From DASTPP01 sp035762175 (GTDB lineage Bacteria > Myxococcota_A > Polyangia > Polyangiales > Polyangiaceae), in the NCBI GenBank assembly GCA_035762175.1, contig DASTPP010000014.1, positions 1 through 16,383 of the forward strand: 16,383 nucleotides of DNA, read 5' to 3'. The notes beneath the pieces are model-generated. The model saw only the letters and a list, made by a program, of their open reading frames with translations, searched no databases and was not told where the DNA came from. Shown here piece after piece: positions 1 to 7,813 of the stretch. Position 1 is the stretch's first letter, and each line of letters opens with the position of its first letter. Made by a program: the position numbers and the translations under genes.

Positions 1-460
<460 letters not shown>

Positions 461-521
461 GCCCGCCGGCCCCCGCGCCCTCGCTGAACGCCCGTTCGCC
501 CCTTCCCCTGCGGCGGCGCTC

Positions 522-530
522 TGCTATGGT
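522..530 (+). promoter_or_regulatory. Probable extended -10 promoter of tRNA-Gln
   Basis: TGCTATGGT matches an extended -10 (TGn followed by TATGGT, 4 of 6 consensus bases). It ends 16 nt before the tRNA, which puts the start point about 10 nt upstream of the mature 5' end. No good -35 is visible, as expected when the TG extension is present. This is a motif match only. Confidence 0.42.
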
Positions 531-546
531 CCCCGGCGTCTCGCTC

Positions 547-617
547 TCCGGCGTCGTCTAATGGCAGGACAGAGGCCTTTGGAGCCTCTTATCGGGGTTC
601 GAATCCCTGCGCCGGAA
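547..617 (+). tRNA. tRNA-Gln (anticodon TTG)
   Basis: The sequence folds as a full cloverleaf. The acceptor stem TCCGGCG (547-553) pairs with CGCCGGA (610-616) and the discriminator is A617. The anticodon stem GAGGC/GCCTC holds the seven-base loop CTTTGGA, which reads anticodon TTG for Gln codon CAA. The T arm carries the GTTCGAATC core. CCA is not encoded: the discriminator is followed by CTA, so the 3' end must be added after transcription. This tRNA reads CAA, the Gln codon that this genome uses mainly before codons starting with GA. Confidence 0.96.
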
Positions 618-667
618 CTATCGCTGCCCCCCGCCACCCGGGCAAGCCCCCGCCGAGCGACGCGCGC

Positions 668-1321
<654 letters not shown>

Positions 1322-1417
1322 GCGTGCCGCGAGCTTAGCGCAAGGCGGGCCGGGCCTTCAAACGCGCGGCCCCCGGGCCGGGGCGAGGGGGGCCCGAAGG
1401 AGCCCCGCCGCCCCGAG

Positions 1418-2587
1418 TCAGGCGCGCGAGGCGGCGGCGAAGCCGCGGCCGAGGTCGTCCCACAGGTCTTCGGCGTCTTCGAGCCCGACCGAGAGGCGAA
1501 TCAGCCCGTCGCCGATGCCGAGCGCGCGGCGCGCCTCGGCCGGCAGCGAGGCGTGGGTCATGATGGCGGGGTGCTCGGCGAGCGACTCGACGCCGCCGAG
1601 GCTCTCGGCGCAGGCGAAGACGCGCAGGGCCCCGAGGAAGGCGCGCGAGGCCTTGAGGCCGCCCTCGAGCTCGAACGAGATCATGCCGCCGAAGCCGCTC
1701 ATCTGCCGCTTCGCGAGGGCGTGGCCGGGGTGGCAGGGCAGGCCCGGGTAGTAAACCTGCTTGACCTGTTTGTGGCCCACGAGGCGCGCGGCGAGCTCGC
1801 CAGCCGACTCGTTGTGGCGGCGCATGCGGACCGCGAGCGTCTTGACCCCGCGCAGGACGAGGTAGCAGTCGAAGGGGCTCGGCACGCCGCCGAGGGCGTT
1901 CTGCAGGAAGCGCAGCCGCTCGGCGAACTCGGGGTCGCGCGTGGCGATGAAGCCGCCGACGGCGTCGGAGTGGCCGTTGATGTACTTGGTGGTCGAGTGC
2001 ACGACGGCGCTCGCGCCGAGGTCGAGCGGGCGCTGCAGCGCGGGGGTGGCGAAGGTGTTGTCGACGACGAGGCGGGCGCCGGCGCCGCGGGCGATCTCGG
2101 CGACGGCGGCGAGGTCGGAGACCTTGAGCATCGGGTTCGAGGGCGTCTCGAGCCAGACCATCTTCGTGTTCGGCCGGAGGGCCTCGCGCACGCGCGCGGG
2201 GTCGGTCGTGTCGACCGAGCTCGAGGCGACGCCGAGGTGGGCGAAGACCTTGTCGAAGAGCCGGAAGGTGCCCCCGTAGACGTCGTCGCCGCAGACGACG
2301 TGGTCGCCGGGCTTGAGCGCGTGCAAGAGCACCGTCGTCGCCGCGCACCCGCTCGCGAGCGCGAAGCCCTCGCCGCCGCCCTCGAGCGCGGCGAGGCAGG
2401 CCTCGAGCGCGTTGCGCGTCGGGTTGCCGCTGCGCGAGTACTCGTAGCCCAGGTGCTCGCCGGGGCCCTTCTGCGCGAAGGTGCTCGAGAGCACGATGGG
2501 CTGCATGACGGCGCCCGACGAGGGGTCGGGGTGCTGGCCGGCGTGGATGGCGAGGGTGTCGAACCGGAAGGCGGGCTCGTCGGTCAT
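1418..2587 (-). CDS. Cystathionine gamma-lyase / gamma-synthase (PLP enzyme)
   Basis: This encodes a 389-residue cytoplasmic enzyme of the Cys/Met metabolism PLP family, the normal length for the family. It either cleaves cystathionine to cysteine (lyase) or makes it from an activated homoserine (synthase). Visible hallmarks are YSRSGNPTRN (residues 50-59), the SGCAAT loop (79-84), DDVYGGT with the PLP-stacking Tyr104, VVDNTF with Asp176, HSTTKYINGHSD with the PLP lysine Lys201, RFLQNALGGVPSP (226-238) and AESLGGVESL followed by IMTHAS (328-347). The run of motifs looks closer to eukaryotic-type gamma-lyases than to MetB, so I favour the lyase. The start is set at ATG 2587, where family homology begins (MTDEPAFRFDTLAIHAG); the frame stays open upstream through the repeat and tRNA-His, but that part looks like no protein. 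No good Shine-Dalgarno is visible. Confidence 0.93.
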   Translation of the reverse strand: MTDEPAFRFDTLAIHAGQHPDPSSGAVMQPIVLSSTFAQKGPGEHLGYEYSRSGNPTRNALEACLAALEGGGEGFALASGCAATTVLLHALKPGDHVVCGDDVYGGTFRLFDKVFAHLGVASSSVDTTDPARVREALRPNTKMVWLETPSNPMLKVSDLAAVAEIARGAGARLVVDNTFATPALQRPLDLGASAVVHSTTKYINGHSDAVGGFIATRDPEFAERLRFLQNALGGVPSPFDCYLVLRGVKTLAVRMRRHNESAGELAARLVGHKQVKQVYYPGLPCHPGHALAKRQMSGFGGMISFELEGGLKASRAFLGALRVFACAESLGGVESLAEHPAIMTHASLPAEARRALGIGDGLIRLSVGLEDAEDLWDDLGRGFAAASRA

Positions 2588-2852
2588 GCGCGACCGCTTA
2601 CCACGCGACCGCCGACCGCGCGACCGCCCCGGGCCCGCCCCCGCCGGGAGCGCGCCGCCGCGGCCCGCCCGCTGGCGCCGCACACGACCTTGCCTTCGGG
2701 CCGGAGGGCGGCGGGGCGGCCCGCCCGCCGGCGCCGCCCGCGACCTCGCCTTCGGGCCGGCGGGCGGCGGGGCGGCCCGCCTTCGCGGGGCGGGCACGGC
2801 GCCCGGGGGCCTTCGGCGCGACGGCGCCGCGCTAAGCCCTTTCGGGGCCCTA
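2588..2852. other. Intergenic spacer between transsulfuration gene and tRNA-His
   Basis: These 265 bases hold a 56-bp tandem repeat and otherwise only extremely GC-rich sequence. I see no credible gene. Long open frames cross it on both strands, but they are made of Arg/Ala/Pro/Gly and reflect base composition. It must contain the promoter of the minus-strand transsulfuration gene, which I could not pick out. Confidence 0.6.
2660..2782. repeat. 56-bp tandem repeat, about 2.2 copies
   Basis: Copy 1 is 2660-2715 and copy 2 is 2716-2771; a third copy begins at 2772 and diverges after about 11 bases. Copies 1 and 2 differ at five positions, so they are about 91% identical by eye. Each unit begins GCGGCCCGCCCG and contains CCTTCGGGCCGG; the mix of GGCGGG and CCCGCC blocks allows strong hairpins. 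It lies just upstream of the transsulfuration start codon and just downstream of tRNA-His on the minus strand. Confidence 0.85.
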
Positions 2853-2929
2853 TGGGGTGAGTGACGGGGCTCGAACCCGCGACACCCGGGACCACAACCC
2901 GGTGCTCTGCCAACTGAGCTACACCCACC
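2853..2929 (-). tRNA. tRNA-His (anticodon GTG)
   Basis: Read on the minus strand, the acceptor GTGGGTG pairs with CACTCAC (one G-U pair). It is preceded by an extra G at -1 (position 2929) facing discriminator C73 (2856), the identity mark of histidine tRNA. The anticodon stem CCGGG/CCCGG holds the loop TTGTGGT, anticodon GTG. The T arm has the GTTCGAGCC core. CCA is encoded (positions 2855-2853), unlike in the tRNA-Gln of this window. Confidence 0.97.
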
Positions 2930-2948
2930 ACAGGTCGAAACGCGCGCA

Positions 2949-2977
2949 GTGTTACCCGATACGAAGGTTCGGTGCAA
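2949..2977 (-). promoter_or_regulatory. Possible promoter of tRNA-His
   Basis: On the minus strand TTGCAC (2977-2972) is followed after 17 nt by TAACAC (2954-2949), and the tRNA begins about 19 nt further on. Each hexamer matches only 3 of 6 consensus bases, so the spacing is the main argument. Confidence 0.28.
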
Positions 2978-3014
2978 GCGCGCGGGCCCGGCGTAGGGCG
3001 CGGTCGCAGGTTCT

Positions 3015-3031
3015 GCCGCGAATTTCGCGGC
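3015..3031. repeat. Perfect inverted repeat (8-bp arms, 1-nt centre)
   Basis: GCCGCGAA, then T, then TTCGCGGC form a near-continuous palindrome. It has A/T at its centre, unlike the surrounding GC-rich sequence, which suits a dimeric DNA-binding protein better than a terminator. It lies between the divergent tRNA-His and sensor-like genes, about 270-285 nt upstream of the latter. Its role is inferred. Confidence 0.5.
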
Positions 3032-3299
3032 CCGAAGGCCCCGCGTTCTTCTCGCATCCGACCCGGCGGGGCGGGCGTGGCCGCTGAGCTCGCCGCTGGC
3101 GCCCGGTGTGCACCGGGGTCGGGGCAGATTCGCGCGGGCACCGCTCTAGGGGTTGCCCATGGGCTCAGGCGGGGTGTAGCGTGCGAGTCGAGCTGGCGGT
3201 TTTGTGCCGGGGCCCGCGCCCTCCAGGGGGCGGGCGCCCCCGTGGTCGGGCCGAGCGCGCTCGTGTCCGGCCCGTGCCGCCTGGCGAGGGCCGCCCGAG

Positions 3300-4736
3300 A
3301 TGCGTGCAAAAATCATCGGTCTCTTCAGCGTCATCGTCATCCTGGTCGGGGTCCTGTCGATGGTGCTCCTGCGCGCCAACCTCGGCGACCTCGTCGCCAA
3401 CCCCGACCAGGCCCGTAACGACGCCGTCCGCTCGGCCTCGGCGGCGCAGGCGCGCCTCGAGCTCGAGGCGCTGACCATGCAGCGCTGGCTCGACGAGCAG
3501 TCGAACGAGCCGCAGACGCGCGAGCCCTTCTTGCGCGAGAACGAGAGCGCGCGCAGCGAGCTCGCGACGGTGCAGGCCGACCGCATCTTCGGCCTCGCCT
3601 CGAGCGAGTTCCGCCAGAACCCGCCCGCGCTCGTCGCCTACGTCAACGACCGCGGCGTCGCCCTCGGCCGGAACGGCTCGAACCTCTTGCGCGGCGACAA
3701 CCTCGGCGCCGCCTACCCGGCGCTCGTCGCCACGCTCAAGAAGGGCATCACCGGCTCCGACGTCTGGGTCAACCGCACGCGCAACGAGCAGATGCTCGTT
3801 TCGTACGCCACGGTGCGCGACGCGCAGAACAAGATCCTCGGCGGCATCGTGCTCGGCACGCCGCTCGACGACGGGCGCATCGGCCGCACGACCGAGCTGA
3901 CGAGCGGCCGGCCGCTCGCCTTCGTCTCCCTGACCCCGCAGGGGGCCGAGCTCGTGGCCAAGTCGGGCAACGTGCCCGAGCCGGCGCTCGCCTGGTTCCG
4001 CGAGGGCGCGCTCAAGGTGAGCCCCCAGGGGCTCGAGCCCGGGCGCCCGCTGCAGCTGCCCGCGGGCCCGCCCGGCCACGCCGGCGCCGTCGTGGCGATC
4101 TCGGGCTACGGCGACGGCAAGCGCGCCGCGCTCGTCGCCCTCTCGCCGCTCGGCCTCGGCGACAGCCTGAACGCCGCGCTCCTGCCCGTCATCGGCTTCA
4201 CGACGCTGCTCGGCATCCTGCTCGTCGCCTTCGCCGGCGTCGTGCTCAGCAACTACCTGACGACCCCCATCGTCGAGCTCGAGCGCGGCCTGCTCGCCAT
4301 CTTGAACGGGCAGACCGAGCGGCGCTTCGAGATCGAGCACGCCGAGTACGGCGGGCTGGTGTTCAGCATCAACTCGCTCTTGAACCACCTGATGGGGGTC
4401 CAAGAAGATACGACCGACGCCGAGGGGCGGCCGAGCCGCGCGCCGAGCACCCAGCAGTTCCGCGAGGCGCTCTCGGTCGACCAGGCGGCCGAGGCGGGGC
4501 CCGCCGCGCGCCTGGCCGCCGAGCCGCACGAGGCCTACCTCAAGCGCCTTTACGACGAGTACATCCGGGCCAAGCGCTCGCTCGGCGACCCGGTCGATCA
4601 CATCACCGAGACGGCCTTCGCCGAGCGCATCCGCGCCTCCGAGCTCGAGACCTCGCAGCGGCTCGGCAAGCCGGTGCGCTTCAAGGTCGAGGTGCGCGGG
4701 CGCGAAGTCACCCTGGTCGCCGTCCCCCTCGAGTGA
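3300..4736 (+). CDS. Two-TM sensor-like membrane protein with HAMP-like linker (MXAN_5187-like C-terminus)
   Basis: This encodes a 478-residue inner-membrane protein. Residues 5-24 form a first TM helix right after MRAK. Residues 25-290 should be periplasmic and look like a Cache-type sensor domain (for example residues 109-190, with VAYVNDRGVALG and ILGGIVLGTPLDDGR). Residues 294-317 form a second TM helix, followed by TTPIVELERGLLAILNGQ (321-338), which resembles the start of a HAMP linker. The cytoplasmic tail (about 408-478) carries YLKRLYDEYIRAKRSLGDP, which I associate with the MXAN_5187 C-terminal domain of myxobacteria; this is from memory. There is no kinase, cyclase or methyl-accepting signalling domain, so the output is unknown. 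ATG 3300 is chosen because it starts directly at the TM helix; the upstream extension is Pro/Arg-rich. The next gene on the same strand is 198 nt away, with GC hairpins between. Confidence 0.8.
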   Translation: MRAKIIGLFSVIVILVGVLSMVLLRANLGDLVANPDQARNDAVRSASAAQARLELEALTMQRWLDEQSNEPQTREPFLRENESARSELATVQADRIFGLASSEFRQNPPALVAYVNDRGVALGRNGSNLLRGDNLGAAYPALVATLKKGITGSDVWVNRTRNEQMLVSYATVRDAQNKILGGIVLGTPLDDGRIGRTTELTSGRPLAFVSLTPQGAELVAKSGNVPEPALAWFREGALKVSPQGLEPGRPLQLPAGPPGHAGAVVAISGYGDGKRAALVALSPLGLGDSLNAALLPVIGFTTLLGILLVAFAGVVLSNYLTTPIVELERGLLAILNGQTERRFEIEHAEYGGLVFSINSLLNHLMGVQEDTTDAEGRPSRAPSTQQFREALSVDQAAEAGPAARLAAEPHEAYLKRLYDEYIRAKRSLGDPVDHITETAFAERIRASELETSQRLGKPVRFKVEVRGREVTLVAVPLE

Positions 4737-4742
4737 GGGCCC

Positions 4743-4765
4743 CCGGCCCCCGGCGCCGGGGCCGG
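4743..4765 (+). terminator. GC hairpin just after the sensor-like gene
   Basis: A perfect 14-nt palindrome (4748-4761, CCCCGGC joined to GCCGGGG) is flanked by CCGG on both sides with one bulged C. It starts 7 nt after the stop codon. There is no U tract, so it would work as a transcript-end stabiliser or a Rho-assisted stop rather than a classical intrinsic terminator. A second pairing, CGAGGC (4774-4779) with GCCTCG (4792-4797), follows. Confidence 0.35.
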
Positions 4766-4934
4766 CCTCGCGCCGAGGCGCCGGCCCGAGGGCCTCGCCG
4801 GGGGGCCTCGGCGCCCCGAGCTGCCCCTTCCCAAAGGGCGGCGTAGGCCTTATGGCTTTCGCCCCAGGGGTACGGCCTCGCACCCCGACCGCCGGCGGCG
4901 CCCCCCCGGCCGGCACTCGCCGTTGAGGGTCACC

Positions 4935-5702
4935 ATGGGTCTGTTCGACATCTTCAAACCGAAACCGAAAAGCGCCTCCCCCTCCGCGCCGCCCCCGGCC
5001 GGGCCGGCCGACAAGAACGTGGCCCGCCTCGCGCGCGTCGTCGGCGACCGGCTCTCGCAGACCTACGACCGGCGCGACGCCATCAAGGCGCTGCACGAGA
5101 TGAAGACGCCCGACGCGGTCTCGGCGCTCTTGCGGCGCTTCACCTTCTACGTCGAGCCCTCGACCGACGACCAAGAAGAGAAAGACTCGGCCTACGACGC
5201 CATCATCGAGACGGGCGCGTTGGCCGTGAAGCCGATCAAAGAGTTTTGCAAGAAGGCCGAGAGCGTCACCTGGCCGCTCAAGATGCTGCGCGAGCTCTTG
5301 CCCGAAGACGAGTACTACAAGTCCGTCGTCGAGCTGCTCGGCGAGCACGGCACCGACTACACGCGCAACGTCGAGCCGAAGGTGCAGCTCATCGGCGCGC
5401 TCGAGGGCCACGCGTCGCCCGACGCGTTCGACGCGGTGGCCGAGTTCCTCGAGGACGTGAGCGAGCCGGTGCGCTTCCAGGCCGTGCTCGCCCTGCTCTC
5501 GATGGACGACGAGCAGGCCGTCGAGCCGCTCGCCGGGCGCGTCGCCGACGAAGAGTCGGTGCGCGTGCGCAACAAGATCGCCGAGGGCTTCGTCGCCCGC
5601 GGCTGGCGCGTGCCCGAGGCGCAGCGCTCGGCCTTCGCCGGGGCGGTGAGCTCGGAGGGCTACCGCGTCGGGCCCGACGGGCAGGTCGGCTCGCCGGCCT
5701 GA
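4935..5702 (+). CDS. Cytoplasmic HEAT-repeat protein, function unknown
   Basis: This encodes a 255-residue soluble protein with no signal peptide. The N-terminus MGLFDIFKPKPKS is followed by a Pro-rich stretch to about residue 25. The rest is alpha-helical with HEAT-like units: 46-70 (RRDAIKALHEMKTPDAVSALL), 85-106, 147-172 (LIGALEGHASPDAFDAVAEFL), 176-201 and 205-225. HEAT proteins are usually scaffolds for protein binding; no catalytic motif is visible. The start is ATG 4935, with GAGG at 4925-4928 about 6 nt upstream; a TTG at 4923 is in frame but less likely. It is on the same strand as the preceding sensor-like gene, 198 nt downstream, so co-transcription is possible but not shown. It converges with the beta-barrel genes at a strong hairpin. 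The first 12 codons use AAA three times, unlike the rest of the gene. Confidence 0.8.
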   Translation: MGLFDIFKPKPKSASPSAPPPAGPADKNVARLARVVGDRLSQTYDRRDAIKALHEMKTPDAVSALLRRFTFYVEPSTDDQEEKDSAYDAIIETGALAVKPIKEFCKKAESVTWPLKMLRELLPEDEYYKSVVELLGEHGTDYTRNVEPKVQLIGALEGHASPDAFDAVAEFLEDVSEPVRFQAVLALLSMDDEQAVEPLAGRVADEESVRVRNKIAEGFVARGWRVPEAQRSAFAGAVSSEGYRVGPDGQVGSPA

Positions 5703-5727
5703 CCCCCGCCGCGCCCGAGCCACGCAT

Positions 5728-5749
5728 GGGCCGGGGGCGACCCCGGCCC
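5728..5749. terminator. Shared hairpin between convergent genes
   Basis: A perfect 9-bp stem, GGGCCGGGG (5728-5736) with CCCCGGCCC (5741-5749), is closed by the loop GCGA, a GNRA tetraloop. It sits in the middle of the 58 nt between the stop codons of the HEAT-repeat gene and the beta-barrel gene. Being symmetrical, it can act on transcripts from both sides. There is no T run. Confidence 0.5.
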
Positions 5750-5760
5750 GGGGCGCGCGC

Positions 5761-6699
5761 TCACTCGGAGAGCTTGGGCTTGGCGGGCAGGTAGAACGAG
5801 ACGCTCAGCGTGATCATCTGGGTGAACTTGAACTGGCGGTCTTTGTCGTCCACCTTCCCGTCGGGGAAGTCTTCGCCGGGCGGGCCGCCGCGGGTGTCGA
5901 AGCCGCCGGTGTTCCAGGCGAAGGGCAGGGCGCGGTACTCGATGCCGACGGCGGTGAAGGGGCCGGTGTAGAGCGAGAGGCCGATGCCGCCGGTGGGGGC
6001 GACGGCGACGCGCGAGGTGGTGCCCTTGGTGAGCGGGGCGCCGAGGGCGCCGGTGGCGGGGTCGACGGCGCGCGCGGCGCAGTCGACGCTGGTGCCGAGG
6101 CCGCAGTTCTCGCGCTCGGACAGGCCGATGAAGGCGGGGCCGACGAAGAAGTAGACGTCGGTGTCGACGAAGATCTTCTCGAAGAGCGAGAGCTTGCCGC
6201 GGAAGGGGACGAAGGTGGCCTGGGGGGCGATGACCCAGTTGATGGCGCCGAGCTGCTCTTTGAAGTCTCGGCCGACGTTGGGCGCGGTCAGGCGCCGGTC
6301 GGTGTTGTTGGCGCCGGTGCCCGCGTCGGGGTTGACGTTGGGGTCGTCGCTGAAGCGCCGGTCGTTGACCTCTTGGATCTGGTCGGCGAGCGAGGTCGTG
6401 GTCTTGATGGTGCCGTGCGCGCCCCAGACGCCGAGGGCGAGCCAGTCGGCGAGGTTGTAGTTGAGGCGGGCGCCGAACAAGATCGTGCGCTGGTACTCGT
6501 CGAGCAGGGTGAACGAGGCGTTCGGGGCGATCTCGACGCGGCCCTTGCGGTGCTGGCGCAGCCGGCGGACGGCGGGCGCGCCGGCGAGCGGGCCGGTCAC
6601 CTGGATCTCTTGCGCTTCGGCCGGCCGCGGGGCCCCCTGGGCCGCGGCCACGGCGCCCAGGACCAGCAAGCAACGGCGCACTGCCTTCGCAGCGTTCAT
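5761..6699 (-). CDS. Outer-membrane beta-barrel protein, paralogue B
   Basis: This encodes a 312-residue exported protein. The signal peptide is residues 1-29 (MNAAKAVRRCLLVLGAVAAA, with cleavage after AEA before Q30). The mature chain has alternating amphipathic strands. The segment RKGRVEIAPNASFTLLDEY (51-69) followed by LNYNLADWLALGVWG (79-93) is characteristic of a beta-barrel domain I associate with myxobacterial outer-membrane proteins (TIGR04565-like, from memory). The last strand is MITLSVSFYLP, close to the C-terminus. It probably sits in the outer membrane as a small barrel of unknown cargo. ATG 6699 is chosen because it begins the signal peptide; an ATG at 6759 adds a charged leader overlapping the upstream gene. 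It lies 35 nt downstream of a paralogue and is probably co-transcribed with it. Confidence 0.85.
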   Translation of the reverse strand: MNAAKAVRRCLLVLGAVAAAQGAPRPAEAQEIQVTGPLAGAPAVRRLRQHRKGRVEIAPNASFTLLDEYQRTILFGARLNYNLADWLALGVWGAHGTIKTTTSLADQIQEVNDRRFSDDPNVNPDAGTGANNTDRRLTAPNVGRDFKEQLGAINWVIAPQATFVPFRGKLSLFEKIFVDTDVYFFVGPAFIGLSERENCGLGTSVDCAARAVDPATGALGAPLTKGTTSRVAVAPTGGIGLSLYTGPFTAVGIEYRALPFAWNTGGFDTRGGPPGEDFPDGKVDDKDRQFKFTQMITLSVSFYLPAKPKLSE

Positions 6700-6734
6700 G
6701 TCGTGTCGTGCCTCGCGTCGTCGGGCCGGGGGGG

Positions 6735-7727
6735 TCATTTGGGCTTCTGGTAGTGCCACGAGAAGGGGAAGAAGATCGACACGCCGAGCTGGGCCTGGAC
6801 GTGGTTGGTCAGCTTCGTCTCGCCGTACCAGTTGTCCCGGTTGGTGGCCTCTTCGGTGGTGTTCTGCAGCTCGGTGTTCTCGAGCTCGTCGAGGAAGATG
6901 TAGTCGCGCACCTCCATCGTCGCGGCGAACCAGCGGTTGAAGAAGATGCGCAGGCCGAGCCCGGGGTTGGCGATGGTCAGGCGCGTCTTGGAGTCGAAGG
7001 TGCGATTGTCGGGGTCGATGACGGCGATGGGCCGGTTCGACAGCATGCCGACGCCGCCGACGACGTAGAGATCGTAGTGGAAGATGAAGTCGGAAAAGCC
7101 CGCGAACTTACCGTACACCGGCACGTAGGTGAAGTTCAGCCCGGCCGACCAGTTGAACTCGGTGAGGGGCACGGCGACGCGCGCGGCGCGGCGGGTCTGC
7201 GCGTTGAACTCGGAGGGCTGGTTCAGGCCGCTGTAGAAGTTGAAGTTGGCGCCGACCGCGAACACGTTCGTCAGGTAATAGTTGAGCGAAAGGCCCGGGC
7301 CGTTGTGGCTGACGAATTGGTCGTTGAGCGTAAAGGACCAGTAGGGGTTGATTTCGAAGCGGCGGGCGCGCAGCGCATAAATCTGCTGCACGGCGTACAT
7401 CGGCGCGGGCACCTCGCGCGCGGCCGCGCGGTTGAGGTCGATCTGCGGGCAGAGCTCGGGGTTCTCTTCGCAGATGCCTTTGGCCTCTTCGGGCGGCGGC
7501 TCGGGCGCCGCGGGCGCGGCCGGCGCGGGCTCGGCCGCGGCCCCCGGCGCCTGCGCCCCGGCCGCCCCCTCGGGCGGCGGCGCCGCCGTGGGTTCGGCCG
7601 CGGGCTCGGCCGCGGGCGCCTCGGCCTTCGGTCGCTTTTTCGGCCTGCCACGCTGTTGCGCCTGCGCGCCGAGGGGCCATGCCAGAAGGGCCGTCGCCAC
7701 CAGAAGCCCCACGCGAGCCTGCTTCAT
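6735..7727 (-). CDS. Outer-membrane beta-barrel protein, paralogue A
   Basis: This encodes a 330-residue exported protein. The signal peptide is 1-23 (cleavage AQA before Q24). A basic patch (26-34) and a long Ala/Pro/Glu linker (36-80) follow, then a short Cys-containing segment (ICEENPELCPQ, 85-95) and the barrel. RARRFEINPYWSFTLNDQF (120-138) with LNYYLTNVFAVGANFNFYSG (148-167) is the same signature as in paralogue B. The C-terminal strand is LGVSIFFPFSW. The Ala/Pro linker is absent from paralogue B, so only this one is built to reach through, or hold the barrel away from, another layer. ATG 7727 has a good Shine-Dalgarno (AAAGGG on the minus strand, 7739-7734, spacing 6). It is first in a likely two-gene operon with a probable promoter inside the upstream palindrome. 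Confidence 0.87.
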   Translation of the reverse strand: MKQARVGLLVATALLAWPLGAQAQQRGRPKKRPKAEAPAAEPAAEPTAAPPPEGAAGAQAPGAAAEPAPAAPAAPEPPPEEAKGICEENPELCPQIDLNRAAAREVPAPMYAVQQIYALRARRFEINPYWSFTLNDQFVSHNGPGLSLNYYLTNVFAVGANFNFYSGLNQPSEFNAQTRRAARVAVPLTEFNWSAGLNFTYVPVYGKFAGFSDFIFHYDLYVVGGVGMLSNRPIAVIDPDNRTFDSKTRLTIANPGLGLRIFFNRWFAATMEVRDYIFLDELENTELQNTTEEATNRDNWYGETKLTNHVQAQLGVSIFFPFSWHYQKPK

Positions 7728-7733
7728 CGATTA

Positions 7734-7739
7734 CCCTTT
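7734..7739 (-). promoter_or_regulatory. Ribosome binding site of beta-barrel paralogue A
   Basis: AAAGGG on the minus strand lies 6 nt before ATG 7727 and supports that start codon. Confidence 0.6.
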
Positions 7740-7813
7740 CGCGTCCACACGCCGTGCACACGCCGTCGGTGCCGGCTCAGGTACCCAAACGTTCGGCCGA
7801 CCGGGTTACTGCG

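Larger units (their letters stand above)
2930..3299. other. Gene-free spacer between tRNA-His and the sensor-like gene
   Basis: These 370 bases separate two divergent units. They contain the presumed tRNA-His promoter and a perfect 8-bp inverted repeat at 3015-3031. They should also contain the promoter of the gene at 3300, for which I see only a weak candidate (TTGCCC near 3162, then TAGCGT about 18 nt later). Several short open frames cross the region, but none has family-like sequence or a ribosome binding site. Confidence 0.55.

Noticed and set aside
2660..2782. Tandem repeat considered as a CRISPR array
   Set aside because: Copies adjoin directly with no unique spacers, there are only about two, and no cas gene is present.
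2856..2929. tRNA-His considered as an integration site of a mobile element
   Set aside because: No integrase, no direct repeat of the tRNA end and no change of base composition is seen nearby.
2588..2977. N-terminal extension of the transsulfuration enzyme through the repeat and tRNA-His
   Set aside because: The frame is open but would translate the complement of a tRNA and a tandem repeat; enzyme homology starts exactly at ATG 2587.
3165..5723. An 852-codon minus-strand open frame opposite the sensor-like and HEAT genes
   Set aside because: It spans two well-supported plus-strand genes and the spacer between them, with the composition of an antisense shadow and no signal peptide or domain.
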